Positions 18,222-27,379 are shown, counted from the first letter of the stretch. The stretch: 64,000 nt of DNA from Sporosarcina jiandibaonis (GCF_013184495.1 NZ_JAAOIY010000005.1:186001-250000), one strand, 5' to 3'. A program made the numbers and translations. The notes: generated by a model not told the origin, from the sequence alone.

Positions 18222-18234
18222 CGGGAGAGGAACT

Positions 18235-19449
18235 ATGCAATACATCTGGGGCATTATAGGAATAATCGGCATTTTAGCAATTGCATTAGCATTATCGACA
18301 GCACGTAAATCTATCAATCCGAGAACTGTTATTGGCGCTTTAGCCATCCAACTCATTTTTGGTTTTATCGTGTTGAAATGGGAATTCGGAAGAACGGTTT
18401 TGCAATTCCTTTCAGGGATTGTTCAAAAAGTAATTGACTCATCCAATGCTGGAATTCAATTCTTGTTTGGAGGGGTCCTGAACATAGAGGGTGCAGGTTT
18501 TACCTTTGCATTCCAAGTGCTACCTATTATCATTTTCTTTGCCTCATTAATATCAATTCTTTATTATCTAGGGATTATGCAGTTTGCAACTAAGATTATT
18601 GGTGGATTTTTGGCGAAACTCCTTAAGACAAGTGAGACCGAATCTATGTCAGCTGCTGCAAATATTTTTCTTGGTCCAACTGAAGCACCGCTAGTCGTCA
18701 AACCTCATATTGAAAAAATGACCAAGTCAGAGTTGTTTGCCGTTATGGTAGGGGGAATGGCCTGCGTGTCAGGGGCCGTTTTAGGCGGATATGCGATGCT
18801 CGGTGTTCCGCTAGATTATTTATTGGCTGCGGCATTTATGGGTGCACCGGCGGGATTATTATTCGCGAAAATCATCGTACCTCAAACAGAACAACCCGAA
18901 ACAAAAGAGACTATTCAAATGGTTAAAGATGAGGAATCGAGAAATGTTATTGATGCGGCATCCCGCGGCGCTATGGATGGATTAAAAATAGCTGTCGGTG
19001 TCGGCGCATTGTTACTTGCTTTTATTTCCCTAATATTTTTCTTAAATACGATAATCGGGGCAATTGGCGGTATCTTTGGTGCTGAATCTTTAACGCTGGA
19101 ACAGATTTTAGGTTATCTATTCTTTCCAATTGCCCTTCTCATTGGAGTTCCGTGGGAAGAAGCATTACAGGCGGCCTCTTTTATTGGACAGAAGTTTGTG
19201 CTGAACGAATTTGTTGCCTATACATCCTTTGCTCCTGAAATCGCTAATCTATCACCGAAAAGTGTAGCAATGATTAGTTTTGCACTTTGTGGATTTGCAA
19301 ACCTTGCTGCAATGGCAATGTTAATTGGAGGATTAGGAGGGATGGCGCCCTCAAGAAGACAAGATATTGCAGAACTCGGATTCCGAGCGATTATCGCTGC
19401 CACCTTGGCTAATTTGTTAAGTGCCACGATTGCTGGTATGTTGATTTAA
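18235..19449 (+). CDS. nupC: NupC-type concentrative nucleoside permease
   Basis: The 404-aa protein has the CNT family layout: N-terminal helices, the GVLNIEGAGFTFAFQVLPIIIFFASLISILYY region in TM3-4, a conserved NIFLGPTEAPLVVKPH loop, GGMACVSGAVLGGYAMLG, and the C-terminal FALCGFANLAAMAMLIGGLGGMAP. It imports nucleosides with H+ or Na+. Start behind GGGAGAGGAAC. Shares the guanine-riboswitch transcript with the nucleoside hydrolase. The transcript ends at the hairpin at 19568. Confidence 0.93.
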   Translation: MQYIWGIIGIIGILAIALALSTARKSINPRTVIGALAIQLIFGFIVLKWEFGRTVLQFLSGIVQKVIDSSNAGIQFLFGGVLNIEGAGFTFAFQVLPIIIFFASLISILYYLGIMQFATKIIGGFLAKLLKTSETESMSAAANIFLGPTEAPLVVKPHIEKMTKSELFAVMVGGMACVSGAVLGGYAMLGVPLDYLLAAAFMGAPAGLLFAKIIVPQTEQPETKETIQMVKDEESRNVIDAASRGAMDGLKIAVGVGALLLAFISLIFFLNTIIGAIGGIFGAESLTLEQILGYLFFPIALLIGVPWEEALQAASFIGQKFVLNEFVAYTSFAPEIANLSPKSVAMISFALCGFANLAAMAMLIGGLGGMAPSRRQDIAELGFRAIIAATLANLLSATIAGMLI

Positions 19450-19452
19450 TAG

Positions 19453-19552
19453 ATTTTAAGTAACTGCATAAAATATTGTTTATTTACTACAATTGCATAA
19501 TACGAGAAGGGGATACCGACTATATAGTGTTTTGTCGATATCCCCTTTTTAT
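19453..19552. repeat. AGGTACCTG-family dispersed repeat, copy 3 (partial)
   Basis: Contains AAGTAACTGCATAAAAT, CTACAATTGCATAA, and the internal hairpin GGGGATACCGAC...GTCGATATCCCC. The right half with GAATTGTTATAATTC is missing. Confidence 0.7.
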
Positions 19553-19567
19553 AATCCTTAGGTAGAC

Positions 19568-19600
19568 AAAAGCCCCTTGATTCAAAAAAAGGGGCTTTTG
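19568..19600 (+). terminator. Terminator hairpin of the nucleoside operon
   Basis: AAAAGCCCC pairs with GGGGCTTTT around TTGATTCAAAAAAA. Its T-run appears replaced by the intron-like sequence that starts 7 bases later. Confidence 0.75.
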
Positions 19601-19605
19601 ACTGT

Positions 19606-20042
19606 GTGTGCCCGGCATGGGTAATCGCTAGGTGGTATAAGTCCGCTACAGGCTTGGCAGTAGGAACTGTTAGCAGAAGGCAAGGGTGTCCACCGCGAGG
19701 AGGAATTTAAAGGAAGCCGTATGCAAATTCTCAAACTGACGAACAGAAACTATATATTAAGTCTGAATGGGGACGGATAAGTCTGCGCAACAAATTACTT
19801 TTACCCGGGGAGGTCTCACGAGTAGAAATACCTATGGAGAGATAAGTTGGAAACGAAGGTCCATCGACCATAACTTTTGTACATGGTTGTGAAACAATTG
19901 TGGGTGTGAGGCACAACAACTGTTCAAACGAAACACGGACAAATTGAATTTAAGAATTCGCTGGCGTAGGGCCAGACCGATTCCAGTAATTGCAAAGTGT
20001 TGGGCGTTATAGTCAATGGCAGGTAACTCTGCTGTGTTCAAA
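19606..20042 (+). mobile_element. Truncated group II intron, probable class C, 5' ribozyme part
   Basis: GTGTGCCCGGCATGGGT is a group II intron 5' end. Typical domain I landmarks follow: TAGGTGGTATAAGTCC, CTACAGGCTTGGCAGTAGGAACTGTTAGC, GCAAGGGTGTCC, GGAAGCCG and ACTGACGAACAGAAAC, then TACCCGGGGAGGTCT. No reverse-transcriptase/maturase frame follows and no domain V was recognised before the tetR gene. It sits directly behind a transcription terminator hairpin, the known insertion habit of class C (IIC) introns. It should be immobile. Confidence 0.8.
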
Positions 20043-20253
20043 TTCTAATCATTAATAAAAGATTGTAGTATATAGTGGCTTTCGGTTTCGCAAAAGGTTG
20101 CTCTTTTCTCCGCAATGAATTGCTCAAAACTAAGTATAAGTGGCTCGATTTATCTGCAATAATCAGTTATAACTAAAAGCCGTCATTAATTCCAATGAGT
20201 GACTATTACCTTGAGTTATTGTATAATTTCGTCTAAGGGATGGTGTGGTGACA

Positions 20254-20928
20254 ATGGAGAATAGAAAGAAGTTGCAGACCGCGAGAATGCATAAGTATTT
20301 TATCGATGCAACGGTTAAAATTATTGAAAGTGAAGGAATCGAACATGTGACAGTGCGAAAAGTGGGACAGTTGGCAGGATTTACAGGTTCTACACTATAT
20401 AATTATTTTGATGATTTATCCCATTTGGTTTTTTTCGCATCCATGCGTTTCCTGGATGATTATAACCAAGAAGTATTGGAATATATTGAGAAGGCGTCAA
20501 CGCCTTTGGATAAATATTTGACAACGTGGGAATGTTTCTGTAAACATACTTTCAATAAGCCAGAGATTTTCAATGCCATCTTCCTCTCAGATTTAGGAGG
20601 GGAGCCGAACGCATTATTGGAACGGTATTATAATGTCTATAGTAGTGACTTCAGTAAGTTTCCTGAAGAGTTAAAACTTATCGTATTGGAACATGACTTG
20701 AAAAAAAGAAATAGGCCTATGCTGCTACAAGCAGTGGATCAAGGATACTTTGTAAAAAATGATATAGATATGTTATTGGCTTTAACCATCTTAGCTTGGA
20801 AAGGAATGTTGACGGATACACTTAACAACCGATTGAATTGTTCACCCGAGGAATCCACGAAAATGACGATGGAGTATATTCGAGAATTAACACGATGCTA
20901 CATTTCAAAAGAAGTAGCTTCCAAATAG
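20254..20928 (+). CDS. TetR-family transcriptional regulator
   Basis: A ~224-aa protein with an N-terminal TetR helix-turn-helix (residues ~8-55): ATVKIIESEGIEHVTVRKVGQLAGFTGSTLYNYFDD. The C-terminal helical ligand domain is not assignable. GTG codons at 20245 and 20248 and the ATG at 20254 are all possible starts behind TAAGGGATGG; 20248 or 20254 have the better spacing. It lies upstream of a convergent amine oxidase gene. The palindromes at 22529 and 22709 between the oxidase and MFS genes are likely its operators, but this is inferred from layout. Confidence 0.85.
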   Translation: MENRKKLQTARMHKYFIDATVKIIESEGIEHVTVRKVGQLAGFTGSTLYNYFDDLSHLVFFASMRFLDDYNQEVLEYIEKASTPLDKYLTTWECFCKHTFNKPEIFNAIFLSDLGGEPNALLERYYNVYSSDFSKFPEELKLIVLEHDLKKRNRPMLLQAVDQGYFVKNDIDMLLALTILAWKGMLTDTLNNRLNCSPEESTKMTMEYIRELTRCYISKEVASK

Positions 20929-21095
20929 TGTTAAAAAGGTTGGAAAGAAGATATAGATTAGATTTGGAGAACATTCATCAGTTTTATTCAGCAATAAATA
21001 GAAAGTCTATCCACTCCTCTTATTCCTAACGTTAGCCCTAAGCATTGCAATTCCTCTTTTTTTGCTAAACTCTCCTAATGAAGGAATAAATAGAA

Positions 21096-21155
21096 AAGAT
21101 GCTTCAACAAGTCCATATGTATTCTACTCATATGGACTTGTTGCGCATCTCTTTT
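21096..21155. terminator. Bidirectional terminator between tetR and amine oxidase genes
   Basis: AGATGC...CAACAAGTCCATATG pairs with CATATGGACTTGTTG...GCATCT and is followed by CTTTTT on the plus strand. It lies between convergent genes. Confidence 0.85.
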
Positions 21156-21170
21156 TACTATTATATTAAA

Positions 21171-22505
21171 TTAGAGTCTTTTCAATATGGAATGAGCTGC
21201 CTCGTACCCGGTCTTTATAGCAGTTTCCGTATACAAAGTACCTAAGTAATCCCCGGCTAAAAACAGTCGTCCTGCAGGCTTGGTTAATGATGGTTGAAGT
21301 TTTGCTCTGCCAGGGAAACAATAAGCTAAGCCAAGTGGAAATCTTTGGACACGTGCTTCAACTACTTTGTCACTGAAGTTCGGGAAGATATCATTCAAAT
21401 CCCTCAAATAGGTTTGAATGATTTCTTCATCATTTTTATTAATAAGTTTCCTAGCAAGAGTAGCAGGGGAGAATACCATGAAGCTACTGCCAGTGTCTCT
21501 TTTTTTCTCCCATGACCTTACTAGATTTGACATATTAAATGCAACATTGAATGACCTTTTCGGTGTAGCGATTGCGTAGGCATCATCCCAAACTTGTTTA
21601 CCCGACTCATTTGTCAAAAAAGCAGCACTGACATAGGGTCCGTAAACTACTTGTTCTAAGGCTTTACTGATTTCAGGATCGATGTTAACTGCAATTTTGC
21701 GTGTAACAGGTGCAGGTGTTGCCAATACGACAAACCTAGCCTCGACTTCATATTGTTCTCCGTTTTGTTCATAATTGACGATAACAGAATCAGTTTTTTG
21801 AACCACTTGTCGGACTACCGCACCTGATTGTGCCCGATTTCCCAATGACTCGGCAATTGTATTGGTCAGTGTTGATGGACCGCCATGAATGTTCCGGGAT
21901 AATCCTTCGCCTTTATCCCAAACAAGGTGAAAATACCCGATTCCGGCGCCGGCTGAAATTTCTTCGGGATCTCCAGCTGAACGACTGACGGTAGGGCGGA
22001 AAATTGCGTCTGCGTCTAGTGGAAGTTTACCAACGTAATCGGTAAATGAAATATTATTTTTATAGTCATAAATTCTCTGTTGATGTTCCCTGAAGTTTTC
22101 ACCAGGTTTAGGCGCAACAATTTTACCGTATTTTGAAACAGCTAATCTAACTTTTGCGCCAGCTTTTACAATTGCTAATCTTGATTTCCAAGACATGGGC
22201 ATTCTGAAAGGATAGGTCTCCACTCTACCGTCTAACAGTAACTTTCCATTCATGGCCAATCCAGTTACGGTTCCAGGAACCGGAGACGCACCTACTCCTA
22301 CGGATTTCAAAAGATGATCCGTCGCAGAATTTTCACCGTTATAAACATGTCCACCCCAGTTCAACCAATACTTTCCTCTTCTTTCAGAATAGACTCTTCC
22401 ACCAAAACGTTTATCAGATTCCAATAATAGTATGTCTTTATCTCTTAATTCCCAAGCTGCGGATAACCCGGCAATGCCTCCACCAATAATAATTGCGTCC
22501 TTCAT
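21171..22505 (-). CDS. FAD-dependent amine oxidase / protoporphyrinogen-oxidase-like protein
   Basis: The 444-aa protein begins MKDAIIIGGGIAGLSAAWEL, the FAD dinucleotide-binding motif, continues with ESDKRFGGRVYS (GGR motif) and ends with GRLFLAGDYLGT..ETAIKTGYEAA, the second FAD motif of the flavin-containing amine oxidase family. The start at 22505 is behind AGGGGGG; the upstream open frame crosses the operator region and is not coding. Substrate unknown. It is divergent from an MFS transporter and both share a promoter region with two palindromes, so oxidase and transporter likely handle the same compound under TetR control. Confidence 0.85.
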   Translation of the reverse strand: MKDAIIIGGGIAGLSAAWELRDKDILLLESDKRFGGRVYSERRGKYWLNWGGHVYNGENSATDHLLKSVGVGASPVPGTVTGLAMNGKLLLDGRVETYPFRMPMSWKSRLAIVKAGAKVRLAVSKYGKIVAPKPGENFREHQQRIYDYKNNISFTDYVGKLPLDADAIFRPTVSRSAGDPEEISAGAGIGYFHLVWDKGEGLSRNIHGGPSTLTNTIAESLGNRAQSGAVVRQVVQKTDSVIVNYEQNGEQYEVEARFVVLATPAPVTRKIAVNIDPEISKALEQVVYGPYVSAAFLTNESGKQVWDDAYAIATPKRSFNVAFNMSNLVRSWEKKRDTGSSFMVFSPATLARKLINKNDEEIIQTYLRDLNDIFPNFSDKVVEARVQRFPLGLAYCFPGRAKLQPSLTKPAGRLFLAGDYLGTLYTETAIKTGYEAAHSILKRL

Positions 22506-22528
22506 GAATAAATCCCCCCTTATATTAT

Positions 22529-22555
22529 AAACGCGTTCATTTCGTGAACATGTTT
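22529..22555. promoter_or_regulatory. TetR-type operator, oxidase side
   Basis: AAACGCGTTCA-TTTCG-TGAACATGTTT is an imperfect palindrome (two mismatches), 24 bases before the oxidase start. It shares the core GTTCA/TGAAC with the site at 22709. Confidence 0.6.
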
Positions 22556-22676
22556 TTCTGAATATTACCATACTACAAAAAACAAAACAAAACAATACAT
22601 TATTCAATTATTGATTCAATAAATAAATTATCTTTGGTGGAGTTTTGGATAATTTAAATAATTTTTAATTTGAGTA

Positions 22677-22703
22677 TTTACAATTGGCGGACAATGGTAT
22701 AAT
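22677..22703 (+). promoter_or_regulatory. Promoter of the MFS gene
   Basis: TTTACA and a perfect TATAAT (22698-22703) are 15 bases apart. The -10 lies immediately before the second palindrome, so a bound repressor would block transcription. Confidence 0.55.
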
Positions 22704-22708
22704 ATGAA

Positions 22709-22733
22709 AACGTGTTCATGTTATAAACACGTT
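22709..22733. promoter_or_regulatory. TetR-type operator, MFS side
   Basis: AACGTGTT and AACACGTT form a perfect 8-bp inverted repeat with a 9-base spacer, directly downstream of the TATAAT. Confidence 0.65.
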
Positions 22734-22802
22734 CATAAAATAGTGGGTAGAAAGAACAAGGTGAGTATTTAAGAGGTAAACTTTGTAACAGGGGGGAATC
22801 GT

Positions 22803-24158
22803 ATGTTCAAATTATCGAAAACTGATCGTTTTCAATGGAAAGTAACTTTAATCGCTTCAGGGGGATACTTTCTAGATGGTTATGTATTAGGAATCATTGG
22901 TCCTGTAATGCTTGCAATGAACACGGATTTTCAGTTAACACCATCACAAAGTGGCTTGTTGGCAAGTGCCATACTGCTTGGAATCTTCGTGGGTGCGATG
23001 TTTTTTGGTTATGTGACTGATAAGATTGGTCGGCAAAAACTTATGATTTTTGACTTAGCCGCGTTTATTATTTTATCAATACTACAATTCTTTGCCGTCG
23101 ATATTACACAGCTCGTTATCTTGCGATTTTTACTTGGGGTTGCCATTGGGGCCGATTATGCACTTGCATCACCTCTTGTAGCAGAGTTTTCAAGTCAAAA
23201 AAATAGAGGACCGATGCTAGCCACAGTACTAACATCATTTTACGTTGGCTATTTGGGTGCAGTTCTCGCTAGTGTTGCCATCCTACAAGTCGGGGATAAC
23301 GCTTGGCGGTGGATGTTAATTTCAAGTGCAATACCAGCTATCATCATTTTCGTTCTCCGTTTGGGGATTCCTGAATCACCGCGTTGGTTAATTAATAAAG
23401 GGAGAATAGAAGAAGCACGAGAAGTCATGCGAAAATTTCTTGGTGAAGAATTGGATATCAGTAAAATGAAGAATCAAATTAATAAACCGACAAAATTTTC
23501 GAGGATATTTGAAAAAAGTTACCGGAAACGATTAGCCTTTGCTACAATTTTCTGGACTTGTCAAGTGGCTCCATATTTTGCGATTTTCAGTTTTGCGCCC
23601 ATTGTGTTACAAGGTTTAAATATTAAAGATCCGGTTGCCGGGGAACTTATCTTGAATTCATTGGTTCTCTTTGGTGCAATTTGCGGAATCTTCTTGGTGA
23701 ATAAAGTAGGAAGAAGAAATCTACTAATCATTCCATTTGCGATTACTGTCATTCCCTTGACATTGTTAGGATTATTCCCGGGAGGTTCAACGGTATTTGT
23801 TATCATTTGTTTTGGTGTATATGCACTTGCATATTCGGTGCAAAGTGTACTGCAGTCTGTCTATCCCCCAGAGCTTTTTCCAACAGAAGTACGAGGTACT
23901 GCGATGGGCTTTGCAAGCGGAGGGAGTCGTATCGGTGCAGCTATTGGGACTTTCTTGCTTCCAATTGGTATTTCGACAATTGGCATCGGTCCTTCCATGC
24001 TGTTTGGCGCTGCAATATTAGTTTTAGGTACTATCATTGCTATCATGTGGGCACCAGAAACTACCCATCTTACGATTGAAGAAGCAAGCGAAGCTTCATC
24101 TGACAGCGGAAATATCGTTAAGGGAAATCAAAAAGCTGTGCAAGTTCCAGTAAAATGA
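22803..24158 (+). CDS. MFS transporter, sugar/aromatic-acid porter type
   Basis: A 451-aa, twelve-helix MFS protein. It shows the loop 2-3 signature GYVTDKIGRQKLMIFD, the RFLLGVAIGADYALASPLVAE segment of the sugar-porter/metabolite:H+ symporter groups, PESPRWLINKGR after TM6, and NKVGRRNLLI in the second half, ending YPPELFPTEVRGTAMG. The substrate cannot be named from sequence. It probably imports or exports the compound processed by the divergent flavin oxidase. Confidence 0.88.
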   Translation: MFKLSKTDRFQWKVTLIASGGYFLDGYVLGIIGPVMLAMNTDFQLTPSQSGLLASAILLGIFVGAMFFGYVTDKIGRQKLMIFDLAAFIILSILQFFAVDITQLVILRFLLGVAIGADYALASPLVAEFSSQKNRGPMLATVLTSFYVGYLGAVLASVAILQVGDNAWRWMLISSAIPAIIIFVLRLGIPESPRWLINKGRIEEAREVMRKFLGEELDISKMKNQINKPTKFSRIFEKSYRKRLAFATIFWTCQVAPYFAIFSFAPIVLQGLNIKDPVAGELILNSLVLFGAICGIFLVNKVGRRNLLIIPFAITVIPLTLLGLFPGGSTVFVIICFGVYALAYSVQSVLQSVYPPELFPTEVRGTAMGFASGGSRIGAAIGTFLLPIGISTIGIGPSMLFGAAILVLGTIIAIMWAPETTHLTIEEASEASSDSGNIVKGNQKAVQVPVK

Positions 24159-24216
24159 AACATAACGAAGAGATGACACTATTCATAATTCGGGATAAGT
24201 GAATAGGGGAAAATAA

Positions 24217-24252
24217 AGAATCAGCATAGTATATCTACGCTGATTTTTTTAT
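24217..24252 (+). terminator. Terminator after MFS gene
   Basis: AATCAGCATAG pairs with CTACGCTGATT and is followed by TTTTTT. Confidence 0.85.
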
Positions 24253-24307
24253 TTGTTTATTTTTCATTATTTACTAGCCTAAATCCGATAAAAGGTATCA
24301 AGAGTCC

Positions 24308-24450
24308 GTTTTTGAATATTATCGCAAATACTTCCCGCAGTATAGAGTGAATGCTTCCCATATCAATTGGCAAGTTGATGAAGGTGATATTGAATTTTTA
24401 CCCACGATGCAAACTGATATTGTATTGCAATGTGAGGAAAACACGCATTC
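24308..24450 (+). pseudogene. mcrC fragment
   Basis: About 140 bases are closely similar to the catalytic region of the mcrC gene at 927-1060: both read TTTTTGAATATTATCGCAAA, CTTCCCGCAGTATA, GGCAAGT.GATGAAGG.GAT and TTTTTACCCACGATGCAAAC. The match breaks off on both sides and before the D-T-K motif. It is a remnant of a second McrBC locus or of a local duplication. Confidence 0.8.
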
Positions 24451-24790
24451 CAAACAGGCTGGACCCCATGACAAAATTTCAGGCGATGGAGCGAACAATG
24501 CATACAATCATGTCATCATCTAAATTGTAACGATGGCTATCATTGGGCCTCTATTGTTTTTATATTATTAGCGATCCGCAATGGTATAGGAGAAAATATG
24601 CTCACTTAAAAACCTTCGATCATTGCAAGTTCTGCAAGTTTTCTACCTTTAGTTGCAGGGGTATGTTAAAATGGTGGTATAATTTACCTTCTTCGTAATA
24701 TTGTAGTAGATTCTACTTTTTAGAAGGTGCGGAATATTCAGGGGTAAATAGATATACATCTTAATAGTATTGACTGAGGTGAAAAGGCAG
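24450..24790. other. Leader region of the helicase-nuclease-protease gene
   Basis: No gene. A TATAAT at 24678-24683 with TTGCAG about 19 bases upstream is a weak promoter candidate. I looked for a Bacillus-type SOS box (CGAAC-N4-GTTC) and did not find a convincing one. Confidence 0.35.
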
Positions 24791-27226
24791 ATGCAGATGA
24801 GACTGAATGTTGAACAACAAAAAATTGTAGAATTAGAACCTTCAGGACATATGTTGGTAAAAGGCGTAGCTGGATCGGGAAAAACGAGCGTAGCGATTCG
24901 CCGTATTCAATTTCTATGTGACAATTATTGTCCAGAAGAAGACGATAATATATTACTAGTTACTTTCAATAAGACATTGATCAAATATATTCAGCATCAA
25001 TATGAAGAGTTGCAAACTCATGATATCACTGGTCAACAAGGTTTATTACGCCATAATATTCAAGCAGATATTAAGACGATTGACCAACTCATGTTCAGTT
25101 ATTTTATGAGATATCAAAAACGACATAATGTTTCCTATAAGATTGTAGATATCAAAAAATCGAGACAAGTTTTGCAACGAGCGATTTTAAAAGTGAAACC
25201 ATACTACGAAAAGATTAAATTATTGTCACTTAAGAATAGTAACTTTTTAATGGATGAACTCGAATGGATTAAAGCGTGTAATATTCCTGATTTAGAAACG
25301 TATCAGGAAATAGACCGAATCGGTCGTTCCAATGGCGGGGATGGTAACCCGCAAAAACTATTTAAGAACTCTGAAACAAGAGAAGCCATTTATCGTTTAA
25401 TGGAAACTTATGACAAACACTTGCTGCATGAAGGGTTTGTAGATTTCAAAACGATGAATAAGCTAGCTTTACATGAAGCGGAAGAGAAAGCATTTCGCCC
25501 CTATACACATATTCTCATTGATGAAAGTCAAGATCTATCAAAAGTGCAATTGAAATTTTTGACATTACTTCATGCAGATAAAACCTACGCTTCGATTATG
25601 TTTGTAGCGGATAATACACAAAGTATTTATTCACAGTCATGGCTAGGAAAAGGACGGCCTTATACAACGATTGGTTATGATATGAGTGGAAAGGCACGAA
25701 CTTTATCAAAAAATTATCGGACGACAACAGAAATTTCCAAAGCGGCATATGACTTAATCGAAAATGATGTACATATAAAAGGGAATGTCGATTTTGTGCA
25801 ACCTTCTTTAATCGACAGACATGGACATGCACCAATTTACCGCATTTTTGCAAATCAAAAGAAACAAACTGAATTTGTAATAGATGAAATAAAAAAACTA
25901 CAAAATGATTACCAGCTTCGGGATATTTGTATCATCGCGAAATATCATAATTTGATTGACAATGTGAGTGGTCAACTTAAACAAGTACAGATACCTTGTG
26001 AAAAACTAGCGGAAAGTAATCCAAACTTTGCTGGAAACTCGGTGAAGTTAACAACGATGCATTCCATTAAAGGACTAGAATTCAAGGTGATTTTTCTAAT
26101 TCACTTAGACGATCAAGTCATTCCAAATCAGATGTTTGGAATGCAAGATGATGAGACAGCTGATACGGAGGAACGAAAGTTATTATATGTAGGAATGACA
26201 AGGGCTAATGAGCTACTTTACATGTCATCAGTTGGAAAACCTTCTTACTTTATGAATGAGATCAATCCAAATTATATGCGGTTTGGAAAAGATTTAGCAT
26301 TACGCTCATATCAATCAATTTCTATACCAGATTACGAGTTAACCAACCAAATTGTAGATATAAATGCAAGAGAGGAAAAGGTACGTCAATGGTTGCTTCG
26401 AGAACTAGTAGAAACATACGGTTATCCACTCGATTTAATGACATTAGAATATCCGGTACAACAGTTTTCCAAACGGGGTTACGTCGATATTTCCATTTCG
26501 ATTGAATCAAAAGATAAACGAGTACCTTATATTTTTATAGAAGTAAAAGCATTTGCTAGTGGTATTGAAGTAGGATTTGACCAGCTACAATCTTATATGT
26601 CTGCAAATCAAGATGTCCGCTACGGCGTTGTGACAGATGGAGTAGAAATAAAAATTATTAATCGTAACGGCGAGGAAATAACAGACATCCCTGCTTGTCA
26701 ACCACAATTTTTACCGAGTACTAAGCAAACCCGAATCTATCAAAACTTACGAAATCGCAACGCGTACCAATATATACAAGATGTGGACGATGAAAAGCAT
26801 ATTGATATTATCGATTCAATAACAGGGTTAACCTTGGATTGTGATGTTGACCGTGCGGTTCCGTTAATTGGGAATGTAGCGGCTGGTATCCCGACAACAG
26901 CAATTCAAGATTATGAGGATTCTATTCTCCTCCCGCAAGAATGGATGATAGACCCAAATCATACATATGCACTCCGTGTAACTGGCGATAGTATGATAGA
27001 TTCGGGTATCGACAAGGGAGATATCGTTTTTGTTCATAAACAAGAAGCGGCAGATAATGGCGATATTGTCATAGCGGTTATTGATCAGGAAGCGACCATG
27101 AAAGAATTCATGTTAATGGGCGGAACCGTTTTATTAATTTCTAAGAATAAAAGTTACGAGCCAATCCAAATGAATTCAGAAGATGTCATTATTAACGGTA
27201 AAGTGATTGGTGTATTGAAACAGTGA
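24791..27226 (+). CDS. UvrD-like helicase / PD-(D/E)XK nuclease / LexA-type S24 protease fusion
   Basis: An 811-aa protein in three parts. (1) Superfamily 1 helicase, ~1-510: Walker A GVAGSGKT (25-32), DESQD (244-248), TTMHSIKGLEF, ERKLLYVGMTRA. (2) Nuclease-like domain, ~530-640: D566 in RGYVDISI and E584-V-K586 in IFIEVKA, a PD-(D/E)XK pattern like HsdR N-termini. (3) C-terminal LexA/UmuD-like autoprotease, ~690-811: cleavage-site motif NVAAGIP (A698-G699), GDSM with S734, and K771 in TMKEF. The Ser-Lys spacing is 37, as in LexA and UmuD. Start at 24791 is chosen because GAGGTG lies 9 bases upstream; a TTG seven codons earlier is also open. RecA-stimulated self-cleavage is inferred. Confidence 0.85.
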   Translation: MQMRLNVEQQKIVELEPSGHMLVKGVAGSGKTSVAIRRIQFLCDNYCPEEDDNILLVTFNKTLIKYIQHQYEELQTHDITGQQGLLRHNIQADIKTIDQLMFSYFMRYQKRHNVSYKIVDIKKSRQVLQRAILKVKPYYEKIKLLSLKNSNFLMDELEWIKACNIPDLETYQEIDRIGRSNGGDGNPQKLFKNSETREAIYRLMETYDKHLLHEGFVDFKTMNKLALHEAEEKAFRPYTHILIDESQDLSKVQLKFLTLLHADKTYASIMFVADNTQSIYSQSWLGKGRPYTTIGYDMSGKARTLSKNYRTTTEISKAAYDLIENDVHIKGNVDFVQPSLIDRHGHAPIYRIFANQKKQTEFVIDEIKKLQNDYQLRDICIIAKYHNLIDNVSGQLKQVQIPCEKLAESNPNFAGNSVKLTTMHSIKGLEFKVIFLIHLDDQVIPNQMFGMQDDETADTEERKLLYVGMTRANELLYMSSVGKPSYFMNEINPNYMRFGKDLALRSYQSISIPDYELTNQIVDINAREEKVRQWLLRELVETYGYPLDLMTLEYPVQQFSKRGYVDISISIESKDKRVPYIFIEVKAFASGIEVGFDQLQSYMSANQDVRYGVVTDGVEIKIINRNGEEITDIPACQPQFLPSTKQTRIYQNLRNRNAYQYIQDVDDEKHIDIIDSITGLTLDCDVDRAVPLIGNVAAGIPTTAIQDYEDSILLPQEWMIDPNHTYALRVTGDSMIDSGIDKGDIVFVHKQEAADNGDIVIAVIDQEATMKEFMLMGGTVLLISKNKSYEPIQMNSEDVIINGKVIGVLKQ

Positions 27227-27242
27227 AATGAAATATACTTTT

Positions 27243-27379
27243 AGGTACCTGTACGAGAGATTATTCAGTTTTTAACTGAGATGGCATGAAATGGGATATT
27301 GACTATATAACATTATGTCAATATCCTTTTGCTTTTTATCCAAAGTCGTGAATTGTTATAATTCAAACTTGGACAATCT
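27243..27379. repeat. AGGTACCTG-family dispersed repeat, copy 4
   Basis: AGGTACCTGTACGAGAGATT, hairpin GGGATATTGAC...GTCAATATCC, then AAGTCGTGAATTGTTATAA. The right terminal repeat is degraded (CTTGGACAATCT). Confidence 0.75.

Noticed and set aside
24450..24790. LexA/DinR SOS box before the helicase-protease gene
   Set aside because: No CGAAC-N4-GTTC match found on reading; only scattered half-sites such as GCGAACAATGC.
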